From the NCBI GenBank assembly GCA_019416065.1, contig DXYB01000009.1, positions 1-62,318 on the forward strand: a stretch of 62,318 nucleotides of DNA, given 5' to 3'. Under the pieces are notes generated by a model. That model ran no database searches. It saw nothing but the letters and a program-made list of their open reading frames with translations, and had not been told where the DNA came from. Made by a program: the position numbers and the translations under genes. This DNA is from Acidaminococcus sp. Lineage in GTDB: Bacteria; Bacillota; Negativicutes; Acidaminococcales; Acidaminococcaceae. This document shows positions 17,401 to 24,393 of the stretch, piece by piece; within the stretch, counting starts at the first letter, position 1; every line of letters starts with the position of its first letter.

Positions 17401-17597
17401 TCAATAGCCTGGGCAACACTCTGCTCAATAACTTCCGCATTGGCGCCCACGTAGTTGGTGGACACCTCAATACGGGGTTTTGCAATTTCCGGGTACTGGG
17501 CAATGGGAAGTGTGTATGCCGCAATAGCCCCTACCAGAAAGATAATTAATGAAATAACGCAGGCGAATACAGGGTGATCTATAAAATACTTTGCCAC
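14454..17597 (-). CDS. RND efflux pump inner-membrane transporter (AcrB/HAE1 family)
   Basis: 1047 residues, full length for HAE1 RND pumps, with the usual 1+5 and 1+5 helices around two large periplasmic loops. The proton-relay Asp pair is visible in GMVVDDAIVVVE (TM4), and the N-terminus MAKYFIDHPVFACVISL is typical. It exports drugs, bile salts or other amphiphiles across both membranes as part of a tripartite pump. The start is GTG 17597 with AAGGAGGGG upstream. It follows the adaptor gene by 14 bases. No outer-membrane TolC-type gene is in the window. Confidence 0.96.
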   Translation of the reverse strand: MAKYFIDHPVFACVISLIIFLVGAIAAYTLPIAQYPEIAKPRIEVSTNYVGANAEVIEQSVAQAIEKKVNGVDNMVDMTSTSDNQGNYNLEVQFELGTDPDMDSVMVQNRVAQANASLPSDVSTYGVTTTKRSAETIMYLALTSPKGTYDTMFLKTYGTTSFVDALKRVKGVSTVSEYGPELALRIWLDPMKMAQLGVTASDVQSAITSQNVQAPVGSIGARPNGPDQEFEYSARVKGRLTDIDEFKNIVIKNKDGNLLKVGDVARVEFGARSDTVVSKMDGQNAMNYAISLNADANALDSVAGIKEVLSAAEKNFPPDMKLTVMQDNTDIIRSSMGEIVVTLFETLLLVILITWVFLQSWRATLVPTLAIPVSLMGTFTSFYIFDFTINTLTLFALVLAIGMVVDDAIVVVEAVEHNVDELGMSPKEATYTAMREVSGAIVATAFVLLAVFLPVAFLSGTTGVLYKQFALSIVVALSISAVVAMTLSPAVCAAVIKPKKPASGIIGKVFGYFNRWLERTTGSYVGLVKKLLRHFRVGLCGLLVILVLIGGFFKLIPTGFVPDEDQNFALMAVQLPEAASTNRTVRVTNDLYKQIKDIPGVARVFQVVGFDVLAEAMKSNGALMGVKLDDVENRTSSDQSVYSILDKLNAIGAKTPEGTVRAFNAAVLPGMSNTGNLSLYIMDNTGHDVSVMASDMQKVMMELNQLPEVSNMYTTFSDNTPALQFTVDRAKAESLNVPVANVFTALQTFLGGSEVNDFNLLNQTWKVVIQAEPQYRGDVKNFGNMYVSSTDGNLIPLSALVTSQEMQAPATITRFNAARGAKFAGSPATGYSTGQAITAVENVLNTQLPTGYTYEWVDQSRDEKSAGNSAVIMFGISLVFVYLCLSALYESWSLPLGIIFSVPCAVMGAVGFQYLRGLTSDIYMQIGMIVLIGLSAKNAILIVEYAKDRVDDGWAVLPALVDTVHVRLRPILMTAISTIVGAIPLAWASGAGAGSRTSIGTAIIGGMTASTCLSIFLVPVLFLTIEKVFHPKTPLGDVDDPIPKDTN

Positions 17598-17611
17598 TTA
17601 CTCACCCCTCC

Positions 17612-18778
17612 TTATTTCCCGCTATTGTCAGAGGTACCCGTTGCTGTATCCGTGGTATCCAGATCGGCTTCTGTCATAGTGGTAGCAGTGACTTTTGTTC
17701 CTTCCTGCAGTTTCTGGACACCTTCCACCACAACCGTTTCAGAACCATCTAGGCCGCTCTTAACCAGCCACAATTTGCCAATCCGAGGTCCCAATACGAC
17801 TTCCTTCATGCTAACTTTTCCATCGTCTCCGATAACATAAACAAAGTGCTTATACATAACATCGGTTACAGCCCGTTGCGGAATCAAAATAGCGTCCTTC
17901 ACCGTAGATCCTACCAATGAAATATTAGCAAACATTCCTGGCAGTAATACGCCGTTGGGATTAGCAAAATCCGCCTTTAAGGTTAGGGTTCCCGTGGTAT
18001 CGCTGACACCCCGGTCCACCTGTGTCACCGTGCCTTGTTCAGGATAGGTAGACCCATCACTTAATTTCAACGTGACGTCCTGCAACCGGGTACCATTTCC
18101 TGTATTGCCTCCCATCATATCCAGATAATCACTTTCTGAAACAGAAAACCGGACACGCATAGGGTTGCTGGCGCTGATGCTCGTTAAGGTGGTGGAGTTG
18201 GCCGTTACAAAAGCTCCTTCTGCCAGGGTATTGGTATCAATTTTTCCAGTGAAAGGGGCCACAATCTGTGTATCGCTCACATCCACTTGGGAAGCCGCCA
18301 AAAGAGCCTGTTGTGCATCCACCGCAGCCTGTGCTTGTGCCAATTGGGTATTGTACTGGTCGGCTGTCTGCTTGCTGACCGCTCCCTGTTCGTACAAAGT
18401 CTGGTAACGGGAGGCATCCCGCTGAGCGTTAGCCAATGTCGCCTGGGCATTTGCTAAATTTGCCTGGGCATTTAATACCGAAGTCTGATAGCTACGCGGG
18501 TCAATCACATAGAGCAACTGTCCGGCCTGTACCGTATCCCCGCCATTAACCAGTTTTTGCACAATCGTACCGGTCACTTTGCTTTTGAGTTCCACATCAT
18601 TCGCGGCCTCCACGAACCCAGTGTATTCATAGGTAATGGGAGTATCCCGTTTGATGACTTTCATGGACTTAACCGCCACGTCCCCTCCTGTGGTGGCCGA
18701 CTGTTTGCCGCAGCCCGCAAGGCCCACCAGCAAGAGGAGCGCCATCCCGATGGATAACATTTTTTTCTTTCCTTGCAT
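17612..18778 (-). CDS. RND efflux periplasmic adaptor, lipoprotein (AcrA family)
   Basis: 388 residues. A lipoprotein signal (LLLVGLAGC, lipobox LAGC) anchors it to the inner membrane. Then come a beta-barrel/lipoyl segment (VELKSKVTGTIVQKLVNGGDTVQAGQLLYVID), a long alpha-hairpin rich in Ala/Gln (about 100-165), the second lipoyl half (TQIVAPFTGKIDTN) and a membrane-proximal domain. It bridges the RND pump to an outer-membrane channel, which is strong evidence for a diderm cell. ATG 18778 has GGAGG upstream; an extension to 18850 adds non-signal residues and was rejected. Confidence 0.95.
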   Translation of the reverse strand: MQGKKKMLSIGMALLLLVGLAGCGKQSATTGGDVAVKSMKVIKRDTPITYEYTGFVEAANDVELKSKVTGTIVQKLVNGGDTVQAGQLLYVIDPRSYQTSVLNAQANLANAQATLANAQRDASRYQTLYEQGAVSKQTADQYNTQLAQAQAAVDAQQALLAASQVDVSDTQIVAPFTGKIDTNTLAEGAFVTANSTTLTSISASNPMRVRFSVSESDYLDMMGGNTGNGTRLQDVTLKLSDGSTYPEQGTVTQVDRGVSDTTGTLTLKADFANPNGVLLPGMFANISLVGSTVKDAILIPQRAVTDVMYKHFVYVIGDDGKVSMKEVVLGPRIGKLWLVKSGLDGSETVVVEGVQKLQEGTKVTATTMTEADLDTTDTATGTSDNSGK

Positions 18779-18872
18779 GGACAATCCTCCTAAATATGCC
18801 CTACCGGGCATGCTTTGCTTTAAGAAACACAATTGCATCGCATTTCCCAAAAAATTATAAAAAACCTTGTAT

Positions 18873-18901
18873 ATTATAGCCTATGAAAAATCTAGTTTCA
18901 A
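18873..18901 (-). promoter_or_regulatory. promoter of the RND efflux operon
   Basis: TTGAAA (18901-18896), 17 bases, TATAAT (18878-18873). The -35 overlaps the stop codon of the upstream exported protein. The leader would be nearly 90 bases. I see no clear TetR-type palindrome over it. Confidence 0.72.
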
Positions 18902-20490
18902 TCTTCTGTTTCAGCTGTTTTTGCTTCTTTATCTTTTGTTTTCACGTTTTTATTCTTTGATTCTTCGTTTGACTGGTCGGTCAAAAATTCTTCTCCTGGC
19001 ACATTTTTCACAAGGAAAGGTACTACCTTTTCCCAATCCAGGTCATATTCTTTCCTGTCCCCATAAAGTAGACCTATAACATTGCCATCCAGATAATAAT
19101 CTGTCACGTTTTTCTCGTTTACAGGCACAGTCTTTTCTTCTTTACCGACCATCTTCCAGAATTTTCCCCAAGGCCGGATCATATCCCGCAAGGTAACCAT
19201 TTCCCCGGTTCCTAGGTCAAAGTTAAAGCACTTGGCAACAGCTTCGCTATTATTTTTATCGTTAAAAAGGCCCAGCATCATAATGCTGGCATAATGCGTT
19301 CCAGAATATTTCACATCATACGTAAGATTGAGCTGCGTACCCAAGCTTACTTTTTGTAAATTCTGTCGGACAAAATCTTCCAACACGTGATTAATTTTCC
19401 ACGCAATGCGCCCGTCCAGTTTCTGGAAATGCGGATATTCAATGCCACCTACACCAGCAGCCACTTTTAATTTTGCGATTTCATACCCCCCATCCCCTTT
19501 AACCAGATCGGTATTCTGATACGTAGGCCGGCTATAGAGTTCTGCGGCAAAATGTACTTCTCTGGGCTGCCATTGTCCTGCTCGATAGTCCCATACCGTA
19601 CGGACTATGCCAAGGGGCGTCGTATTGGGAGCGCCCAGAACAGGCTGTAGCGTTACCACTTCATCCACGCCATTTCCATCCACATCCAGCGTGCTCAGTT
19701 GGCTGATATTCTGGATGATGGGCCGGAGACCGGATTCTTTTAGCGTTCCATCCGCTTCATACACATTAACATTCCGGTAGGTGTCCTTTTGATTGGCAAG
19801 ATCTACCGTCACTTCCTGATTGAGGCTGGGGAATTGCAATGACGCCTGAAAGTCCGGCAAATACGTCCCCACCATGGATACGCCCCGGTTGTCAGCTGCG
19901 GTAAAAATTTCTTCTGGTTTTCCACTAGAAAAATCCAAAATCCGGTATTGCGTCACCCCTGCCGTGCCACCACTGGGAGCAGCAATAATTACATCCGGTG
20001 CCCCGCTGCCGGTGACATCCGCCAGCGTCAGGTAGGCATCATAGCCTCCCAAATCTTTGGGGCGATAATAGTATTTCACTTGGGCAGGATTTTTAGCGCC
20101 TATTTCCCGAACAATCAGATACATATCCCCTTGATAGCGGGACTGATCCACCGCTTGGTTTCCCATTAGGCTGATGGTTTCTTCCTTGCCGTCCCCATCA
20201 ATATCACCTTCCGCCTCACTGATTAGTTCTCCCCGTTGCAAAACAGGAGCCCCATCCTGGCTGGTAACGGGAATCTCCTGGGATTCCGCTTCTTGGAGCG
20301 CTGCTTTTTTTATTTTTTTTGCGTTTTTTGGGGTGTCTGGTTTTGCCGTTTCTTTACTGGTATTTTTTACAGCTGTTTGTACCACCACGGCATCAGTTTC
20401 TGGAGCCATTGCCCAGGCAGAGGACCAGGGCAGGCCCATAACTCCTAGCAGAGCCAATACCATACCGACGTTTTTTCTATCATTACCCAT
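18898..20490 (-). CDS. exported FG-GAP-like protein with C-terminal DUF3298 domain
   Basis: 530 residues. A signal peptide (about 1-27, ending SSAWA) is followed by a Lys/Ala-rich linker. Then come three acidic calcium-binding-like repeats, DIDGDGKEE, DVTGSGAPD and DVDGNGVDE, as in FG-GAP/VCBS proteins. The C-terminal third (about 365-500) resembles the DUF3298/RsiV fold (DGRIAWKINHVLEDFV, then FNFDLGTGEMVTLRDM). The tail is Lys/Glu-rich. The role is probably in the cell envelope; the ligand is unknown. It lies upstream of the RND operon but that operon has its own promoter. Confidence 0.75.
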   Translation of the reverse strand: MGNDRKNVGMVLALLGVMGLPWSSAWAMAPETDAVVVQTAVKNTSKETAKPDTPKNAKKIKKAALQEAESQEIPVTSQDGAPVLQRGELISEAEGDIDGDGKEETISLMGNQAVDQSRYQGDMYLIVREIGAKNPAQVKYYYRPKDLGGYDAYLTLADVTGSGAPDVIIAAPSGGTAGVTQYRILDFSSGKPEEIFTAADNRGVSMVGTYLPDFQASLQFPSLNQEVTVDLANQKDTYRNVNVYEADGTLKESGLRPIIQNISQLSTLDVDGNGVDEVVTLQPVLGAPNTTPLGIVRTVWDYRAGQWQPREVHFAAELYSRPTYQNTDLVKGDGGYEIAKLKVAAGVGGIEYPHFQKLDGRIAWKINHVLEDFVRQNLQKVSLGTQLNLTYDVKYSGTHYASIMMLGLFNDKNNSEAVAKCFNFDLGTGEMVTLRDMIRPWGKFWKMVGKEEKTVPVNEKNVTDYYLDGNVIGLLYGDRKEYDLDWEKVVPFLVKNVPGEEFLTDQSNEESKNKNVKTKDKEAKTAETED

Positions 20491-20738
20491 CCGTGTTCAA
20501 TTCCTTTCTTTCCTAAATACAAATACCATTATGGTTTTATTTCTGTCCATTATACTATAAATCCAATCCCCCGTCTGCACTATCTGTCACCTTTCCAAAG
20601 GGCGCGCTGCATATGGAATTTTTTCTGTCGCATAAATTTTACTTATAGAGGTGCATCCCTTTCCCAAATACGATAAAATAGGTATATATGCTAGTAGACG
20701 CATTCCATTTACTCACATAAAGAAGGGAGTCTTGACTT
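20491..20738. other. divergent intergenic region, 248 bases
   Basis: This separates the minus-strand exported protein from the plus-strand GlcD-type gene. A TATAAT reads on the minus strand at 20558-20553 without a good -35. An AT-rich TATATATG stretch near 20683 could be the -10 region for the plus gene, which has AAGGGAG at 20722. I see no gene, repeat or stable hairpin. Confidence 0.5.
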
Positions 20739-22157
20739 ATGACAGAATACCAAAGCCTTACGCCAGAGATTTTAGAAGAGTTGCGCCAAATCGCTGGCCG
20801 GCGAGTGGTTACAGGGGAAGATATTAATCCGGATTATGCTCACGATGACATGCCAATTTACGGGATTGGCAGACCGGAAGCAACCATTGATGTAGAAAGT
20901 ACGGAAGAAGTTTCCGCCATTATGAAACTCTGCAATGCCCACCACATTCCCGTAACGGTTCGTGGCGCAGGGACCGGTCTTGCCGGTGGCGCCACGCCTA
21001 CAGAAGGCGGCCTGGTACTTTGCACGATGCGCATGAATAAAATTTTAGGCTACGATCCCCTCAACATGAACGTGCGGGTTCAGCCCGGTGTTCTCTTGGA
21101 TACTCTTTCCAAAGATGCCCTGGCCCACGGTTTTTTCTATCCCCCTGACCCGGGCGAAAAACTCGCCACCTTGGGGGGCAATGTTGCTACCAACGCCGGT
21201 GGCATGCGCGCCGTTAAGTATGGAACCACTCGGAATTATGTTCAGGCCATGACGGTAGTACTGCCCAGCGGGGAAATTATGCACGTGGGGGCACCTGTTT
21301 CCAAATCCAGTTCCGGTTACAGCCTGCTGCATCTTTTGATTGGGTCCGAAGGTACCCTGGGCATTATCACGGAACTGACCTTGAAACTCATTACGCCACC
21401 CAAATGCCACGTAACTTTGATCGTGCCTTTCGTAAAACTGGAAGACGCCATTGGGGCCGTACCCCGTCTGAAGCATTCCGCCTTAAATCCCCAGACGCTG
21501 GAATTTTTTGAAAAAGAAATTCTGGCCGTTTCCGAAACCTACCTAGGAAAATCCGTTTTCCCAAAAGAAGTGGGCGGGCAAACCGTCGGCGCGTATTTGA
21601 TGGTGACATTGGATGCCGCAGACATTGAAATTCTGGAAAAAATGGTGGAAGATGCCTATGAAATGCTGCTGGAGGCAGGAGCTATGGAAGATATCCTGGT
21701 GGCCGATACCCCTATGTTCCTGGAAAGTGCCTGGGCAGCCCGGAGTTCTTTTTTGGAAGGTATTGAAGAGCAGTATAAACTAGTAGATGAATGTGACGTG
21801 GTAGTACCGGTCTCCCAGATTCCTGCTTTTGTGCTATACATCCGGGAAATCCAAAAAGGATTTCCTTTTGCGGTGCAAATGTTCGGCCACGCTGGGGATG
21901 GAAATTTGCACATCTACGCCTGCGCAAATGGCATGGACCTGATGCAGTTCAAAGCCCAGGCGGAAAATTTCATGCAGCAACTATACGCCAAGTGCACGGA
22001 GCTAGGTGGGCAAATTTCCGGGGAACACGGCATTGGCTTTGGTAAAAAAGAATTTTTGGCTGAGAATCTAGGCACTACCCCCATTCGCCTGATGCAAGGC
22101 CTGAAAAAAGTCTTTGATCCTAACCTGATTTTAAATCCGGATAAGATTTGCTTCTAA
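20739..22157 (+). CDS. FAD-binding oxidoreductase, GlcD/D-lactate dehydrogenase family
   Basis: 472 residues. The PCMH-type FAD domain (about 40-220) shows VPVTVRGAGTGLAGGATP and LATLGGNVATNAGGMRAVKYG. The FAD-linked oxidase C-terminal domain (about 225-470) ends with the flavin-proximal HAGDGNLH and SGEHGIGFGKK. The family oxidises 2-hydroxy acids such as D-lactate, glycolate or D-2-hydroxyglutarate. No Etf, Fe-S partner or lactate permease is adjacent, so substrate and electron acceptor are open. It is one of few plus-strand genes and ends in a bidirectional terminator. Confidence 0.92.
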   Translation: MTEYQSLTPEILEELRQIAGRRVVTGEDINPDYAHDDMPIYGIGRPEATIDVESTEEVSAIMKLCNAHHIPVTVRGAGTGLAGGATPTEGGLVLCTMRMNKILGYDPLNMNVRVQPGVLLDTLSKDALAHGFFYPPDPGEKLATLGGNVATNAGGMRAVKYGTTRNYVQAMTVVLPSGEIMHVGAPVSKSSSGYSLLHLLIGSEGTLGIITELTLKLITPPKCHVTLIVPFVKLEDAIGAVPRLKHSALNPQTLEFFEKEILAVSETYLGKSVFPKEVGGQTVGAYLMVTLDAADIEILEKMVEDAYEMLLEAGAMEDILVADTPMFLESAWAARSSFLEGIEEQYKLVDECDVVVPVSQIPAFVLYIREIQKGFPFAVQMFGHAGDGNLHIYACANGMDLMQFKAQAENFMQQLYAKCTELGGQISGEHGIGFGKKEFLAENLGTTPIRLMQGLKKVFDPNLILNPDKICF

Positions 22158-22204
22158 CCGCAGCTTACAACAACAAGCATGTCCTACTGCTATAGACGCC
22201 AAAA

Positions 22205-22242
22205 GTGACTTTCGATATTTACAAATCGAAAGTCACTCTTTT
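22205..22242. terminator. bidirectional terminator between the GlcD-type gene and hydE
   Basis: Stem AGTGACTTTCGAT / ATCGAAAGTCACT (22205-22217 / 22225-22237), then CTTTTT on the plus strand and TTTT on the minus strand. The hydE stop codon (22235-22233) lies within the stem, so the two convergent genes share it. Confidence 0.85.
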
Positions 22243-23336
22243 TCTCTACTATGGAAATAATGAGGCGAGTCTCCCCACTTCCCAAAGCCCACCTGTTCTC
22301 CTATCGAAGCAACCCGCCCCGCAAGACAGTTGCGGCATTGATCTGGATCATCCTCCACACAGGGTTTGTTGTCATAGAGCAAATAATCCCCGCGGTATTG
22401 CGGCAACGTCACAATGGGCATCAAAATATTGGCACCTGCCAATAGTCCCAGCTCTCGTCCCAACGGATGAAGTGCCTGCAAGGCCGTAGTAGAAGCGATA
22501 TTGACATCTTTTAGAACAAGTCTCGTCACGGCAATCATGTTAAGGCCCAAAATCAGACGGTGTTGCTGTGCTTTTTTCGTATTACCACCGGAAACCATCA
22601 CCGCTTTGCCCAGCGGCGTATGGTGATGCACTACATAGGGTCCCATGCCGATCATATCCATGTCCATATCCCGGTAGAACAAAATATCCCTTGCCAAATC
22701 TTCCAACGTCTGCCCTGGCAACCCGATCATAACGCCAGTCCCCACTTGGTACCCAATGTGTTTCAGGATTTCCAGGCATTGCCGCCGCACGCCCCAGACA
22801 TGCTTTCCATCTTGGGGGTGGAGGGTTGCATAGAGTGCAGGATTGCTGCTTTCAATCCGGAGCAAATAGCGATGGGCGCCGGCTAGAAACCAGCGACGGT
22901 AAGTTTCTTCTGTTTGTTCTCCTACGCACAAGGTTAGTCCCAGAGCTCCATTTCCGATAGTCTTAATGTCCCGGATTAACCGTTCTACCTGCGCAATAAA
23001 ATCTGCATCCTGCCGTTCCCCGCTTTGCAGCGTCAATGACCCATATCCATGGGTATATGCCCATTGGGCCATCGCTAAGATATCCTCACGGGATGTAGTA
23101 AAACGTTTCACTTCTGTATTGTCCCGGCGGATCCCACAGTACAAGCAATTTTTCATACATTGGTTGGAAAATTCCAGAAGTCCCCGGTAGTACGCCACGT
23201 TCCCTACGCTAGCAGTTTTCACGTCATAGGCCGCATCGTATAATCGTTTTCGTTCTATAGGCGTGGATAGCCCCAGCAAATACACCAGATCCGGAAATTC
23301 TAGTTCTTTTTTCCGGAGTATGGTTTCTATATCCAT
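22233..23336 (-). CDS. hydE: [FeFe]-hydrogenase maturase HydE (radical SAM)
   Basis: 367 residues. The radical-SAM motif is Cys60-x3-Cys64-x2-Cys67 (NQCMKNCLYCGIRRDN). A second C-terminal cluster site, Cys326-x7-Cys334-x2-Cys337, matches the CX7CX2C pattern of Thermotoga HydE. The protein helps build the diiron dithiolate part of the H-cluster. HydF, HydG and hydrogenase genes are not in this window. The phosphoribosyltransferase gene is 11 bases upstream and probably cotranscribed. Confidence 0.93.
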   Translation of the reverse strand: MDIETILRKKELEFPDLVYLLGLSTPIERKRLYDAAYDVKTASVGNVAYYRGLLEFSNQCMKNCLYCGIRRDNTEVKRFTTSREDILAMAQWAYTHGYGSLTLQSGERQDADFIAQVERLIRDIKTIGNGALGLTLCVGEQTEETYRRWFLAGAHRYLLRIESSNPALYATLHPQDGKHVWGVRRQCLEILKHIGYQVGTGVMIGLPGQTLEDLARDILFYRDMDMDMIGMGPYVVHHHTPLGKAVMVSGGNTKKAQQHRLILGLNMIAVTRLVLKDVNIASTTALQALHPLGRELGLLAGANILMPIVTLPQYRGDYLLYDNKPCVEDDPDQCRNCLAGRVASIGEQVGFGKWGDSPHYFHSREKE

Positions 23337-23347
23337 GAGTGCGCTTT

Positions 23348-23899
23348 TTATTCCGGCTTAAATAGCGGGAGATTGGCCAGAACGGTAATATCGTTTCGCC
23401 CCATGGCGTCTCCTTCTGCCAAAATAGCCATTTTTCCCACTACGTCTCCCCCGGCTTTTTCTACCAGGGTCTCCATGGCTTTCATGGAACCGCCAGTGGA
23501 AATCACATCATCCACCAAGAGAATTTTATGCCCTTTCACCCGCTCAATATCTTCATCCTGCAGGCACAGGATCTGTTTGCCTGCAGTGGTAATACTCTTG
23601 TCTTCTACAATCAGAGGATGTTCCATGTATGCTTTCACAGATTTTCTCGCAACGATATAACGGTCCATATGAAGAATCCGTGCCATGGCGTGGGCCAGTG
23701 GAATTCCTTTAGTTTCTGCAACCAGCAGATACTCCGTTTCCGGCGGCACTTTTTTAGACAATTCCGTTGCCGTTTTTTCCACCATTTCCGTATCCCCTAG
23801 GATAACAAAGCCAGCAATCGCTAATGTATCGGATACATTGAGCACCGGCAATTGTCGTTTTAACCCGGCCACATGTAGTTCATAATAACGATGAGCCAC
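23348..23899 (-). CDS. adenine phosphoribosyltransferase-like protein
   Basis: 183 residues, type I phosphoribosyltransferase fold. The PRPP-binding loop ILLVDDVISTGGS lies at about 125-137, and an upstream YLLVAETKGIPLAHAMA segment matches Apt relatives. The likely reaction is purine base plus PRPP to nucleotide, but the N-terminus is not diagnostic and other substrates are possible. The start is GTG 23899 with AAGGAGAGG upstream. It precedes hydE by 11 bases. Two DnaA boxes lie 67 bases upstream. Confidence 0.8.
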   Translation of the reverse strand: MAHRYYELHVAGLKRQLPVLNVSDTLAIAGFVILGDTEMVEKTATELSKKVPPETEYLLVAETKGIPLAHAMARILHMDRYIVARKSVKAYMEHPLIVEDKSITTAGKQILCLQDEDIERVKGHKILLVDDVISTGGSMKAMETLVEKAGGDVVGKMAILAEGDAMGRNDITVLANLPLFKPE

Positions 23900-23965
23900 G
23901 ATTGTCCTCTCCTTATACTAAACTTTCCTGGAATGATCCACTTTTCCACCGAAAAGATGTTTATA

Positions 23966-23986
23966 TGTGGATAACTTTGTGGATAA
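23966..23986 (-). promoter_or_regulatory. pair of exact DnaA boxes
   Basis: TTATCCACA occurs twice on the minus strand (23986-23978 and 23974-23966), three bases apart in the same orientation. Degenerate boxes on the plus strand lie close by (TGATCCACT 23934-23942 and TTTTCCACC 23943-23951). The site is in the 122-base gap between the phosphoribosyltransferase gene and a 104-aa unknown gene. No dnaA, dnaN or large AT-rich unwinding region is here, so it is more likely a regulatory or titration site than oriC. Confidence 0.7.
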
Positions 23987-24021
23987 GTCTCACTTTCTGA
24001 ATCTCAGTGCTCTCTTCTAGG

Positions 24022-24336
24022 TTATAAATTGTTGGTCATACGGGGCGGCATGCTCCATTCCACCAAAACGTCGGTTTTTCCCCACAGCCGGGTGATAACT
24101 TGTTTGCATTCCTCCCAACTATTGCGGGCATCCAGTGTCACCTGTTTAAAATGATAGGTTGTTCCGTCATCCCCTGGAATATCCATGGTATGGGGTCTAT
24201 TTAGAAAATCCCGTACCGCCTGTTCTACTTCCTCATGTCCATCCGGAATTACCACCGTCATTGCATGGGTCTTTTCATCATAATCCAGATACCCGTAATG
24301 CCCGTGATAATTCAGGGTTATACTTTGTATTGCCAT
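24022..24336 (-). CDS. hypothetical protein, 104 residues
   Basis: I do not recognise this family. It is a soluble, acidic protein with no signal or membrane segment. It is predicted to alternate beta strands (ITLNYHGHYGYLDYD; MTVVIPDGH) with a helix (EEVEQAVRDFLNRP) and ends WSMPPRMTNNL. AAGGAG lies upstream of ATG 24336. A TATAAT at 24373-24368 with GTGACG 18 bases further up could be its promoter, inside the end of ppk. The gene looks real by start signal and spacing. Confidence 0.65.
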   Translation of the reverse strand: MAIQSITLNYHGHYGYLDYDEKTHAMTVVIPDGHEEVEQAVRDFLNRPHTMDIPGDDGTTYHFKQVTLDARNSWEECKQVITRLWGKTDVLVEWSMPPRMTNNL

Positions 24337-24393
24337 AACCTTGTTACTCCTTCAATTTGATGTGCCCATTATATCATAAATTCTGTTACGCCG

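Noticed and set aside
23934..23986. Chromosome origin (oriC)
   Set aside because: Only two exact DnaA boxes, no AT-rich unwinding tract, and no dnaA, dnaN, gidA or rpmH nearby.
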